Program-made: the position numbers and the translations under genes
Origin: Candidatus Competibacteraceae bacterium
GTDB lineage: Bacteria > Pseudomonadota > Gammaproteobacteria > Competibacterales > Competibacteraceae
Assembly: GCA_016790045.1 (NCBI GenBank)
Contig: JAEUPW010000048.1
Location: 1-45,438, forward strand
Length of the DNA: 45,438 nt
Direction: 5' to 3'
The notes under the pieces: model-generated
The model's input: only the letters and a program-made list of their open reading frames with translations
The model's database searches: none
Told to the model about the DNA's origin: nothing
Shown here: piece after piece, positions 20,915 to 29,077 of the stretch
How positions within the stretch are numbered: the first letter of the stretch is position 1
Layout of the letters: each line of letters opens with the position of its first letter

Positions 20915-21658
20915 TCAGTGGTAGTAAAGACCGCCGTTAACGGTGATATCTTCGCCGGTGATATAGCCGGCGTCGTCGGCGCTCAGGAACACCACGGTGC
21001 GCGCGATCTCGGAAGGTTCGCCCAGGCGACCCGCCGGGATGCCGGCCACGACTTTCGCCAGAACGTCCTCGCGGATGGCCCGCACCATCTCGGTGCCGAT
21101 GTAGCCCGGAGAAATCGAGTTGACGGTCACGCCCTTCTTGACGCACTCCTGCGCCAGCGCTTTGTTGAAGCCATAAATGCCGGCCTTGGTGGCGGAATAG
21201 TTGCTCTGGCCGGCTTGGCCGCGCAGGCCGTTGACCGACGAGATGTTGACGATGCGGCCCCAGCCGCGCGAGGTCATGCCCTCGTAAACCTGCTTGGTCA
21301 TGTTAAAGACGCTGTACAGGTTGGTCTTGATGACCTGATCCCACTGTTCGGCGCTCATCTTGTGGAACATGGCGTCGCGGGTGATGCCGGCGTTGTTGAC
21401 CAGAATTTCGATCGGGCCGACTTCCGCTTCGATCTTCTTGCACACTTCCGCGCAGGATTCGAAGCTGGTCACATCCGCCAGATAGACGGGGATATCCAAG
21501 CCTTCGGCTTTCCGGTCGGCTTTCCACTTGTCCACGGCGTCTTGCTTGAGGCCGTTGTAGTCGACCGCGACAGGCTTGCGGCCCGCTTCGGCCAACGCTT
21601 TGCACATGGCCGTGCCCAGACCCCCGATACCACCGGTAACGACTGCGACTCGAGACAT
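20915..21658 (-). CDS. phaB: Acetoacetyl-CoA reductase
   Basis: Reduces acetoacetyl-CoA to (R)-3-hydroxybutyryl-CoA with NADPH, supplying monomer to PhaC. The 247-residue product is a short-chain dehydrogenase: cofactor loop TGGIGGLG (residues 8-15), LVNNAGITRD, catalytic Ser140/Ser141, Tyr154 and Lys158 in YSATKAG, and the C-terminal YITGEDITVNGGLYYH typical of PhaB. The ATG at 21658 was chosen over a preceding TTG because GAGGAG lies at a good distance upstream. phaA lies 34 bases upstream in the same operon. Confidence 0.96.
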   Translation of the reverse strand: MSRVAVVTGGIGGLGTAMCKALAEAGRKPVAVDYNGLKQDAVDKWKADRKAEGLDIPVYLADVTSFESCAEVCKKIEAEVGPIEILVNNAGITRDAMFHKMSAEQWDQVIKTNLYSVFNMTKQVYEGMTSRGWGRIVNISSVNGLRGQAGQSNYSATKAGIYGFNKALAQECVKKGVTVNSISPGYIGTEMVRAIREDVLAKVVAGIPAGRLGEPSEIARTVVFLSADDAGYITGEDITVNGGLYYH

Positions 21659-21692
21659 CAAATTTCTCCTCAGGGTTTGTTAGGTTTATCGA

Positions 21693-22874
21693 TCAACTGC
21701 GTTCGACAGCCAGCGCGACACCCTGGCCGCCGCCGATGCACAGGGTCGCGAGACCCTTCTTGGCGTCACGGCGGACCATTTCGTGCAACAGGCTGACCAG
21801 GATGCGGCAGCCAGAAGCGCCGATCGGATGGCCCAGTGCGATGGCGCCGCCGTTGACATTCACTTTGCCGGTGTCCCAGCCCATTTCGCGGTTGACCGAA
21901 ATCGCTTGCGCGGCGAAGGCTTCGTTGGATTCGATCAAATCGAGCTGTTGCACGGTCCAACCGGCTTTTTTCAAACAGGCTTGGGAAGCGGGGATCGGGC
22001 CGGTGCCCATGATTTTGGGATCGACGCCGGCCTTGGCGTAGGCCGCGATCCGGGCGAGCGGTTCGAGGCCCAGGTCGCGCGCCGCGCCGGCGGCCATGAC
22101 CAGCACGGCGGCGGCGCCGTCGTTGATGCCGGAGGCGTTGCCGGCGGTGACGCTGCCGTCCTGTTTGAACGCCGGGCGCAATTTGCCCAAGGCGGCGGCG
22201 CTGGTGCCGGCGCGCGGAAATTCGTCGGTGTCGAACGCGACCGGATCGCCCTTGCGCTGCGGGATTTGGACCGGCACGATCTCCTCTTTGAAGCGGCCGG
22301 CGTCGATGGCGGCCAGGGCTTTTTCCTGGGAGGCGGCGGCGAAAGCGTCTTGCTCTTCGCGCGAGATAGCCCACTGGGCGGCGATGTTTTCGGCGGTGAT
22401 GCCCATGTGGTAATGGTTGATGGCGCAATGCAGCCCTTCGCTGAGCATCGAATCCACCAGCCGGGCGTCGCCCATGGTGGTGCCGCGCCGCGAGCCCAGC
22501 AGCAAGTGCGGGGACAGGCTCATGTTTTCCTGACCGCCGGCGATGACGATCCGGTTGTCGCCGTCGCGGATGGACTGGTAGGCCAAATGCACCGCCTTGA
22601 GCCCGCTGCCGCAAACCTTGTTGATGTTCAGGCAAGGCACTTGAATGGGCAGGCCGGCGTTGAGCGCCGCCGTGCGCGCGGGATTCTGGCCGGTTCCGGC
22701 GGTGAGCACCTGGCCCAGTATCACCTCGTCGATCCGTTCCGGTTTGACGCCGGTTTTTTGCAGCAAATGTTCGATGACCTTGGCGCCCAGAACGTTGGCC
22801 GGGATCGACGACAGCGAACCCATGAAATTACCGATTGCAGTCCTGGCGGCAGCGACGATGACGACATCTTCCAT
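21693..22874 (-). CDS. phaA: Acetyl-CoA acetyltransferase (beta-ketothiolase)
   Basis: Condenses two acetyl-CoA into acetoacetyl-CoA, the first step of PHB synthesis. The product is 393 residues, the usual thiolase length. The nucleophile Cys88 is in [18 protein letters not shown], the His in [11 protein letters not shown] and the second Cys in [11 protein letters not shown] are all present. A strong ribosome site (GGAGGT) lies about 7 bases before the ATG. It is the first gene of the reverse phaA-phaB-phaR unit. Confidence 0.96.
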   Translation of the reverse strand: MEDVVIVAAARTAIGNFMGSLSSIPANVLGAKVIEHLLQKTGVKPERIDEVILGQVLTAGTGQNPARTAALNAGLPIQVPCLNINKVCGSGLKAVHLAYQSIRDGDNRIVIAGGQENMSLSPHLLLGSRRGTTMGDARLVDSMLSEGLHCAINHYHMGITAENIAAQWAISREEQDAFAAASQEKALAAIDAGRFKEEIVPVQIPQRKGDPVAFDTDEFPRAGTSAAALGKLRPAFKQDGSVTAGNASGINDGAAAVLVMAAGAARDLGLEPLARIAAYAKAGVDPKIMGTGPIPASQACLKKAGWTVQQLDLIESNEAFAAQAISVNREMGWDTGKVNVNGGAIALGHPIGASGCRILVSLLHEMVRRDAKKGLATLCIGGGQGVALAVERS

Positions 22875-23202
22875 CGAGTGACCTCCGAATAACCGCTTAT
22901 TTATAATTGATCTTATTGAGGGAGAGCGCTTTGCTGCGCCCGGTGGCGCGCGGCGCCAAGGAAGAGACAGCGGCTTAAAAGCATTTTAATTATAGCAAAC
23001 CGGACCTTGAGTTACCCAGAAAATGTGTGGTGTTCGGGCGCAAGATATTGAAGCCTGTCAGTATCCTTGTCAACCCATTTGGGGTCGGCGGCCGGCCGGC
23101 CGGGCGGGCGCGATGGCCCGCGCCGCGCAAAAGGAGCGAAGCGCCGTTCCGGGCGGCTCCGGATGCGGAAATTTTCGGGCGGCGTTTGGAGGTCGCGCCA
23201 GC
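22875..23202. promoter_or_regulatory. Intergenic region with likely phaA promoter
   Basis: This 328-base gap separates the phaA start from the end of the phytase-like gene, both on the reverse strand. The phaA-proximal half is A/T-rich. On the reverse strand a perfect TATAAT occurs at 22989-22994, about 115 bases before phaA, without a clear -35 box. A second A/T patch (TATAAAT) lies near 22900. The half towards 23200 is a GC-rich stretch with short CCGG repeats and shows no gene. I see no terminator with a T run for the upstream gene. Confidence 0.4.
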
Positions 23203-24225
23203 CTAATGCTCGGTTGCTGTTGCGGGCGGCGCCTCGAAAGGCAGCAGTTCGAAATACATCAGCAAGGTGGCTTGCAGGCCGTTGCAGTTATCGTCGCTCA
23301 CCATGAAAAAACGGCGTTCCCGATAGCGGGTCAAGCCTTCGAAATTATCCACCAGCCAGCCCTGGCCGCTGTCGAAAACCGCAACATCGCGCACCTTCAG
23401 CCGCCGCTTGTCCTGGCGCGGCAGTTCGGTGCGCCGCAAGCGGATGGTGAAAGGATGCAGGATGGAGACAAAAGCTCGCTCCAGCGTCAACAGGCCTCCT
23501 TGCGGCAGCGCCTCCATCGCCACCAGCGCGCTGCCGGGCGCGTCGCCGAGCGGATAGAAGCCGGAACGGCCGCTGGCGGAGAACAGGCGGACCAGCGATT
23601 TTGGGTCGTTGCGCAAGGCCAGTTCGGGGCCGGTGACAATGCCCCAAACGGGATCGATGGCGACCGCTTCCAGGGCGCGGTTGCTGTCGCGGTAGTTGCC
23701 GGCCTCGCGCAGCGTCGCGGGTAGCGGGACCTCGCCGCGCCATTCCCCGTTCGGCCGGTAGCGGACCACGCGCGGTTTCGCTTCGAACGACACCACCAAT
23801 TCGGTGTCGCCCGAGATTCGATTGTCGCCGTTGCGAATGGCCAGGCCTTCGCTATCGCGGAACGGGCGGCTGACCGGTTGGCCCGACGCGGACTGCAACG
23901 GGCGCGCCGCCACCGGGCTCGCCCCGCTCAGATAGCCCCGGCTGTCGAAGCGCGGCCGCAGATGGAACAAAACGCCCCGGTCGGAAACGGCGTACAGAAG
24001 CCCTTCGTCCTCGTCCCAGGCCAAACCGGACAGACCGCAGAGTTCCAGGCCGTCGATCTCGGCGTCGGCGAGCCGCAAGGTTCCGAGCAGGCGGACGCCT
24101 TGATGGATTTCGCCGACGCCGACTTGCGGGTGCAGGTCGTAGGGCGCGCTCTTGAACGCGCGCGAACTGCAAGCGCCGGCGACTAGAACGGACAATACCA
24201 GCGCGAGAATCGGCAGGCGCGGCAT
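23203..24225 (-). CDS. Phytase-like-domain lipoprotein
   Basis: Probable outer-membrane or periplasmic lipoprotein: signal peptide with lipobox VAGAC (Cys19). The 340-residue product matches the esterase-like-activity-of-phytase domain by the pattern GLSGLAWDEDEGLLYAVSDRG, RDSEGLAI and NFEGLTRYRERRFFMVSDDN, which suggests a beta-propeller. The actual substrate of this group is not well known, so no reaction is assigned. It starts 10 bases after the AI-2E permease gene and must be co-transcribed with it. Confidence 0.75.
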   Translation of the reverse strand: MPRLPILALVLSVLVAGACSSRAFKSAPYDLHPQVGVGEIHQGVRLLGTLRLADAEIDGLELCGLSGLAWDEDEGLLYAVSDRGVLFHLRPRFDSRGYLSGASPVAARPLQSASGQPVSRPFRDSEGLAIRNGDNRISGDTELVVSFEAKPRVVRYRPNGEWRGEVPLPATLREAGNYRDSNRALEAVAIDPVWGIVTGPELALRNDPKSLVRLFSASGRSGFYPLGDAPGSALVAMEALPQGGLLTLERAFVSILHPFTIRLRRTELPRQDKRRLKVRDVAVFDSGQGWLVDNFEGLTRYRERRFFMVSDDNCNGLQATLLMYFELLPFEAPPATATEH

Positions 24226-24235
24226 GATCGGGCCA

Positions 24236-25306
24236 TCATTTTTGATAGAAAATGCTTTGCAGATACTCGTCCTGGGCGTGGCGCAGCACGACGGCGATCA
24301 CCGCGGCGGCCGGCAGCGCCAGCAAAACGCCGAAGAAGCCAAACAGTTGGCCCCCGGCCAGCACGGCGAACATCACCGTGACCGGGTGCAGCCCGATCCG
24401 GTCGCCGACCAGCTTCGGCATCAGCAGAAAATCGCTGACCAGTTGACCGATGCCGAAGATCACCAGGATCGGCAGGACGGTCAAAAAGCTTTGGGTTTGC
24501 ATGATGCCGACGATGCTGGCGGCGGCAATGCCGATGATCGGGCCCAGATAGGGAACGAAGCTGACCAGGCCCGAGATCAGGCCGATCAACAGGGAAAACT
24601 CCAAACCGATGACCGATAGGCCCACGGAATATAACACCGCCAACACGCCCATCACGATAAACTGGCCGCGCAAAAACGCGCCGATCACCTCGTTGGATTC
24701 GCGCGCCAGGCCGCTGACCACCGGCTCGATCCGGCGCGGCAGCAAACTGTGGATTTTGGCCACCAAAAGATCCCAGTCGCGCAGCAAATAGAACGTGACC
24801 ATGGGCACCAAAACGATATTGGCCAGCCAGTTGAAGGCGACCGCCGAGGAGGTCTGAAAGGAGAGCAGCAAACGGGTGGCCAGATTGCCGATTTCTTCGG
24901 CGTAAACTTTCATCTGGGTTTTCAGATAGCTCAGCTCGAAGATTTCCGGGTCGATGGCCAGATGGTCGCGCAGCCAGGGCACCACGCTGGCTTGAAACCA
25001 GTCGACATAAGTGGGCAGGCGCTGGATCAGGCCTTTGAACTGGTGGGCCGATAGCGGGATCAGCACCAGCAACAGGACCGCCACGATCAACAGCAGCGCG
25101 CCGAACACCAGGGTCACCGCCCAGGAACGGGAGATGCGGCGGGTTTCCAGCCAGTCGATCAAGGGATCGCCCAGATAGGCGAGCAAGGCGGAGACCAGAA
25201 AAGGCGACAGCACCGGCGCCAACAGGTACAGCATACCCAGAGCGATCAATCCCAGGATCAACCAGAATCGGGTGTGCGACTGATCGGTGCGCGATTTTTC
25301 AAGCAT
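24236..25306 (-). CDS. AI-2E family (PerM-like) membrane protein
   Basis: Multi-pass inner-membrane protein of the AI-2E transporter family, whose members export small molecules or ions; substrates differ. The product is 356 residues with about eight membrane segments. The N-terminal pair (LILGLIALGMLYLLAPVLSP) and the conserved C-terminal GLISGLVSFVPYLGPIIG and GDRIGLHPVTVMFAVLAGG are diagnostic. The start at 25306 was chosen for its AGGAA upstream and because further upstream residues look non-coding. It heads a two-gene unit with the lipoprotein. Confidence 0.88.
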   Translation of the reverse strand: MLEKSRTDQSHTRFWLILGLIALGMLYLLAPVLSPFLVSALLAYLGDPLIDWLETRRISRSWAVTLVFGALLLIVAVLLLVLIPLSAHQFKGLIQRLPTYVDWFQASVVPWLRDHLAIDPEIFELSYLKTQMKVYAEEIGNLATRLLLSFQTSSAVAFNWLANIVLVPMVTFYLLRDWDLLVAKIHSLLPRRIEPVVSGLARESNEVIGAFLRGQFIVMGVLAVLYSVGLSVIGLEFSLLIGLISGLVSFVPYLGPIIGIAAASIVGIMQTQSFLTVLPILVIFGIGQLVSDFLLMPKLVGDRIGLHPVTVMFAVLAGGQLFGFFGVLLALPAAAVIAVVLRHAQDEYLQSIFYQK

Positions 25307-25567
25307 GGGCTGTTCCTGTGGAAAAAGCGCCAGGGTGGTCCGCAAGGCGGCCGCGTCGGGTTCGGCGGCGCGAAGGCCGCGGGTCCGTCGGGTTTCTATG
25401 AGGCCCCGACGCTGCCGCCCGCAGGCCGGGCGGATTGACGCTCGGCAAGATAAGACCCGCGTCGCGACGGTCAAGGCGCTCGGCGGGCCGGTCGCTAAGA
25501 TGTCGGAGTTTTGTTCCTTTTCCGGTACAATTCATCGAACCCACGCTGTTCCGATCGAGGCACGTTC

Positions 25568-26782
25568 ATGACGGAAATCTACTTCGCTCGCCAGCCGATC
25601 TACAATCGGGACTTTCAAGTGGAAGGCTACGAGCTGTTTTACCGGCAGACCGCGGGAGCGGAGTCCGCCGAATTTCTCGACGCCGAGATCGCGACCTCGC
25701 AAATCGTCCTGAACACGGTGACTGAAGTCGGGCTCGAACAGGTTGTCGGCCCCCACAAAGCTTTTATCAACATCGCTCGCGATTTCGTGGTCGGCGGCTA
25801 TTTGCAGATGTTCGCCTCGCCGCAATTGGTCTACGAGGTGACCGGCAGCATCGCGGTCGACGAACCGCTGCTCCAGACCCTGCGCCAACTGCGCGAGCAA
25901 AACTACCGGTTCGTCCTCGACGATTATACGGACAACGAAGCCTATCAGGCGCTGTTGGAGATCGCGGACTGCGTCAAGATCGACATGCTGACGACCTCGG
26001 AGCAGGAAGTGCGCCGCTTGGTGCCGTCGCTGCGCCAGCGCGGGGTGCGCTTGATGGCGGAGCGCATCGAAACCCAAGAGATTCAAGACCTGTGCGAAAG
26101 CCTGAAATTCGATTTTTATCAGGGCTATCACTTTTCCCAGCCCAAGATGCTCAAATTCAGCGGGGTGGTGCCCGCCAACCAGTTGGTGGTGTTGCAACTG
26201 GTGGCCAAGCTGCACCAGCCCGAGATCGACCTCAACGCCATCGAAGCGCTGATCCGCCAAGATGTCTCGTTGAGCTACAAGCTGCTGCGCTACATCAATT
26301 CGGCGTATTTCAATTTGCCCCGGCGCATCGATTCCATCCACCGCGCCATCGTGCTGCTGGGGACGCGCAACGTGAGGATTTGGGCGACTTTGATTTCGCT
26401 GGCCAATCTCGACCAACACCGCAGCGATCTGATCACCATCGCCCTGGAACGCGCCAAGATGTGCGAGCTGCTGGCCGAGGCGACGGGGATCAAGCAGAAG
26501 GAAAGCGGCTACACGGTCGGGCTGCTATCGGTGCTGGACGCCATCACCCAGGCGCCGATGGAGCTGGTGTTGAAAACCCTGCCGCTGGAGGAGGAAATCA
26601 ACGAGGCGCTGTTGCATCACCAGGGGCTTCTGGGCCGGATTTTGGCCTGCGCTCTGGCCTACGAGCGCTGCGATTGGGGATCGCTCGACATGCTGGATTT
26701 GGAGCCGGCCCAAATCAACGATGCCTATATGACCGCGCTGGCGGAGGCTTACCGGATTTCTTGCGAGCTGCTGAAAAGCTGA
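25568..26782 (+). CDS. EAL-HDOD signalling protein, EAL probably inactive
   Basis: The 404-residue product combines an EAL-like domain (about 1-190) with an HDOD domain (about 195-390), the YuxH-like layout. The EAL motif is degenerate: GYELFYR replaces GYEALLR, and the metal-binding loop usually DDFGTG reads DDYTDN. It is therefore unlikely to cleave cyclic di-GMP and may act as a binding or scaffold protein. HDOD hallmarks DVSLSYKLLRYINSAYF and HRAIVLLGTRNVRIWA are clear. The ATG at 25568 starts MTEIYFARQPIYNRD, the standard beginning. The target of the HDOD part is unknown. Confidence 0.9.
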   Translation: MTEIYFARQPIYNRDFQVEGYELFYRQTAGAESAEFLDAEIATSQIVLNTVTEVGLEQVVGPHKAFINIARDFVVGGYLQMFASPQLVYEVTGSIAVDEPLLQTLRQLREQNYRFVLDDYTDNEAYQALLEIADCVKIDMLTTSEQEVRRLVPSLRQRGVRLMAERIETQEIQDLCESLKFDFYQGYHFSQPKMLKFSGVVPANQLVVLQLVAKLHQPEIDLNAIEALIRQDVSLSYKLLRYINSAYFNLPRRIDSIHRAIVLLGTRNVRIWATLISLANLDQHRSDLITIALERAKMCELLAEATGIKQKESGYTVGLLSVLDAITQAPMELVLKTLPLEEEINEALLHHQGLLGRILACALAYERCDWGSLDMLDLEPAQINDAYMTALAEAYRISCELLKS

Positions 26783-26798
26783 ACCGCGAAAGCGCGCT

Positions 26799-27383
26799 TC
26801 ACCGGTTGCTTTTCGGGGTTTCCCGCGCCGCGTTCCAGGCCCGGCGACCCCATTGCCACACGTAAGCCGTCCCGCTCCAAAGCAGCGTCAGCGCGTTCAG
26901 ATAGATCAACCCGCTCAACAGGGCCGGCGGCAGCGGGAGCAGGCCGTAATGGACGATCACCGCGAACACCAGGATCAACTGCAAGAGCGTGTTCAGTTTG
27001 CTGCTCAACAGTGGATCGCCTCGAACCCGCTCGATGAGCACGTGATAGCCGATGGCGCCCGCGACGATCACCGCATCGCGCAAAATCGCCAGCGTCACCA
27101 GCCAGACCGGCAGTTCGCGCAACCAAACCAGCACCAGCAACGCGCCGAGCAACAATAGTTTGTCGGCGATCGGGTCGAGAATGCCGCCCAGCTCGCTGGT
27201 CCAGCCGTAATGTTTGGCCAAAAAGCCGTCCAGCGCGTCGGAAACGCCGGCGATCACGAACAGCAACAAGGCCAAGCCGTATTGCTCTCGCAGCAGCAGC
27301 CACAAAAAAGGCGGGACGAGCAAAATCCGCAGTCCGGTGATCAGATTGGGAATATCGCGGGTTTTCAGGGGCCAGACGATCAC
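26799..27383 (-). CDS. CDP-alcohol phosphatidyltransferase (PgsA-like)
   Basis: Membrane enzyme that moves a phosphatidyl group from CDP-diacylglycerol to an alcohol such as glycerol-3-phosphate. The 194-residue product starts with IPNLITGLRILLVP, typical of PgsA and bacterial cardiolipin-synthase-like members. The catalytic signature reads DALDGFLAK, eight residues, GGILDPIADK; the usual AR is AK here. About five membrane segments are visible. The acceptor alcohol cannot be told from sequence. It converges on the EAL-HDOD gene with only 16 bases between the stops. Confidence 0.83.
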   Translation of the reverse strand: MIVWPLKTRDIPNLITGLRILLVPPFLWLLLREQYGLALLLFVIAGVSDALDGFLAKHYGWTSELGGILDPIADKLLLLGALLVLVWLRELPVWLVTLAILRDAVIVAGAIGYHVLIERVRGDPLLSSKLNTLLQLILVFAVIVHYGLLPLPPALLSGLIYLNALTLLWSGTAYVWQWGRRAWNAARETPKSNR

Positions 27384-27583
27384 GATGCAAGGTCTTTACG
27401 GTTTTGGATGAGAAAATGACGCGAACCTCGACCCGGGTTCGGGCGGTCTTAAGGATACCGAAATTTCGATCGGGGTGAAGCCGGCGTTGCGGCGAAACCC
27501 CGTTAAAATGGCCTGCAGTTGGGGGATTCCGACCGCCGCAGGGAACGGGCCGGCGGCTCTTAAAACCGATTGGAGATCACGCC

Positions 27584-28117
27584 ATGACCGAAACCCCGCA
27601 GGGCAACCGGCTCGCTCGAGCCTACGACCGCATGGTGGAGCGGGTGAAGACCCGTCTCGAAGAGTTCGAGCAGGCCGAAAAAGCCGCGTTTCCGGCTTTG
27701 AGCGCCAGCATCGAGCACGCGGCCGAAAAAGCGGTGGCGCTGGGCGAACTGACCCGCGAAGAGGCGCGTTTGCTCGGCGGTTACCTCAAGCGGGATTTGG
27801 AGGATGCCGGGCACTACCTCGCGACCACCGGCCGCGACCTGCGCGACTGGATGCGCTTCGATCTGGAATTGATCGAGGAACGGTTTCTGGATTTCTTCCG
27901 GCGCGGGGTGGATCAGTCGCGGCTGGATCTGTCGAGCTTCGAAACGCCGCCGGACGAGGCGGAGGCGGAGCTCTACCGGGGCGGTGAAGTCACGGGTCCG
28001 GGAACGCTCCAGTGCCAGCAATGCGGCGAGCGGGTGGTGTTTCACGCGCCGGCCCTGATCGAACCGTGTTCGGCGTGCGGGGGGACGACGTTCGCGCGGG
28101 TGGCGGGCGGGCGTTGA
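27584..28117 (+). CDS. YbeL-like zinc-ribbon protein (DUF1451)
   Basis: Cytoplasmic protein of 177 residues with a long helical N-terminal part (about 1-125) and a C-terminal zinc ribbon whose cysteine pairs are CQQC and CSAC. This matches the DUF1451/YbeL family, whose function is not established. GGAG lies about 8 bases before the ATG. It stands alone, with a strong terminator about 150 bases downstream. Confidence 0.85.
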   Translation: MTETPQGNRLARAYDRMVERVKTRLEEFEQAEKAAFPALSASIEHAAEKAVALGELTREEARLLGGYLKRDLEDAGHYLATTGRDLRDWMRFDLELIEERFLDFFRRGVDQSRLDLSSFETPPDEAEAELYRGGEVTGPGTLQCQQCGERVVFHAPALIEPCSACGGTTFARVAGGR

Positions 28118-28264
28118 GCGGACTTCGCGCAAAAAATAAGTAAAAACCCTTATTCCGTTGTCAATCGTCCCGATTTGCCCCGCGTCCGGATTGCCGTTTA
28201 CTAACGCCCGCTGAAGCTAGTTTCTACAGCGAAGCGTGTTTTAAGCTCAATATCCTGTACTTTA

Positions 28265-28294
28265 CCGCCAGCCGGATTCGCTGGCGGTTTTTTA
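28265..28294 (+). terminator. Rho-independent terminator
   Basis: Perfect 8-bp stem CCGCCAGC / GCTGGCGG with a 7-base loop, followed by six T. It points forward and ends the ybeL-like transcript, or a separate short transcript from the A/T-rich stretch 28120-28260, which has no coding frame. Confidence 0.85.
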
Positions 28295-28384
28295 TTGGGC
28301 CTCCCCAAAAAAGCGCGGGCAAAAGCGGCGCATTCGGCCCGACGCGACAGGCGTCGATAAAGCGTCGGTCCGGCGCCGGCGCCG

Positions 28385-29077
28385 TCAAGACCCCAGCGCC
28401 AGCCGGGGTGCGCAGCGGCTCAATTGGACGCGATAGCGCTCGGCCTGCTGGCGCACTCGCCGCGCGCGTTCGATCAGCCACGCTTTTTGCCGGTGGGTGC
28501 CTTTGGCGAAGCCGCCCTGGCCTTCGTGATAGGCCAGATAATGCTGGTAGGCGTCGGTTTTGGCGATGCCGTTGTAGCGCGCGGTTTGATCGACGTACCA
28601 GCCGATAAAATCCACGGCGTCGGCGAAGTTGTCGCGCTTGGCGCCAGAGTTGCCCGTCGCGTCTCGATAGCGCGCCCAGGTTCCGTCCAGCGCTTGGCTG
28701 TAGCCGAAGGCGGACGAGGGACGGGAGCCGGGAACGAAGCCCAAATGCTGGGCGCGCGGAGGCTGAGCGTCGGCCCGGAAAGCGGACTCGTGGTAGATGA
28801 TCGCCAGCAACAGCGGCAAAGGCGCATCCCAGCGCCGGCTGGCCGCTTTGGCGTCAGCGAACCAGCCCCCGTGTTCCGCGAAGATAGCGCAGGCGTCATC
28901 GATGTTGCGCGGCGGCGCGGTGCTGGTGCAGGAGGCCAGCAGCAGGAAAACGGCGGTCGAACCCAGCGCGGACAGCAAGCAACAGCCGGTGAAGGTCGCG
29001 AGCGACTGCCTCCAAGCCGCGCGCCGGTCGCGGCTGCCGCCGTCGGATGCGGGAAGATCAACGGGTTTCCGGTTCAT
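28385..29077 (-). CDS. Lytic transglycosylase-like lipoprotein
   Basis: Predicted peptidoglycan-cutting enzyme of the SLT (lysozyme-like) fold. The lipobox LLASC follows a hydrophobic segment, so it is probably lipid-anchored. Catalytic-type glutamate lies in LLAIIYHESAFRAD, followed by SSAFGYSQALDGTWARYR and YLAYHEGQGGF, the pattern of the SLT family. About 30 hydrophilic residues precede the signal segment, which is unusual; the true start may be further inside at a non-ATG codon, and a longer start at 29104 is also open. The gene begins inside the last codons of lnt. Confidence 0.8.
   Translation of the reverse strand: MNRKPVDLPASDGGSRDRRAAWRQSLATFTGCCLLSALGSTAVFLLLASCTSTAPPRNIDDACAIFAEHGGWFADAKAASRRWDAPLPLLLAIIYHESAFRADAQPPRAQHLGFVPGSRPSSAFGYSQALDGTWARYRDATGNSGAKRDNFADAVDFIGWYVDQTARYNGIAKTDAYQHYLAYHEGQGGFAKGTHRQKAWLIERARRVRQQAERYRVQLSRCAPRLALGS

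Noticed and set aside
28132..28170. AATAAG/CTTATT inverted repeat as a terminator
   Set aside because: The stem is short and A/T-only and is not followed by a T run; the real terminator is at 28265-28294.
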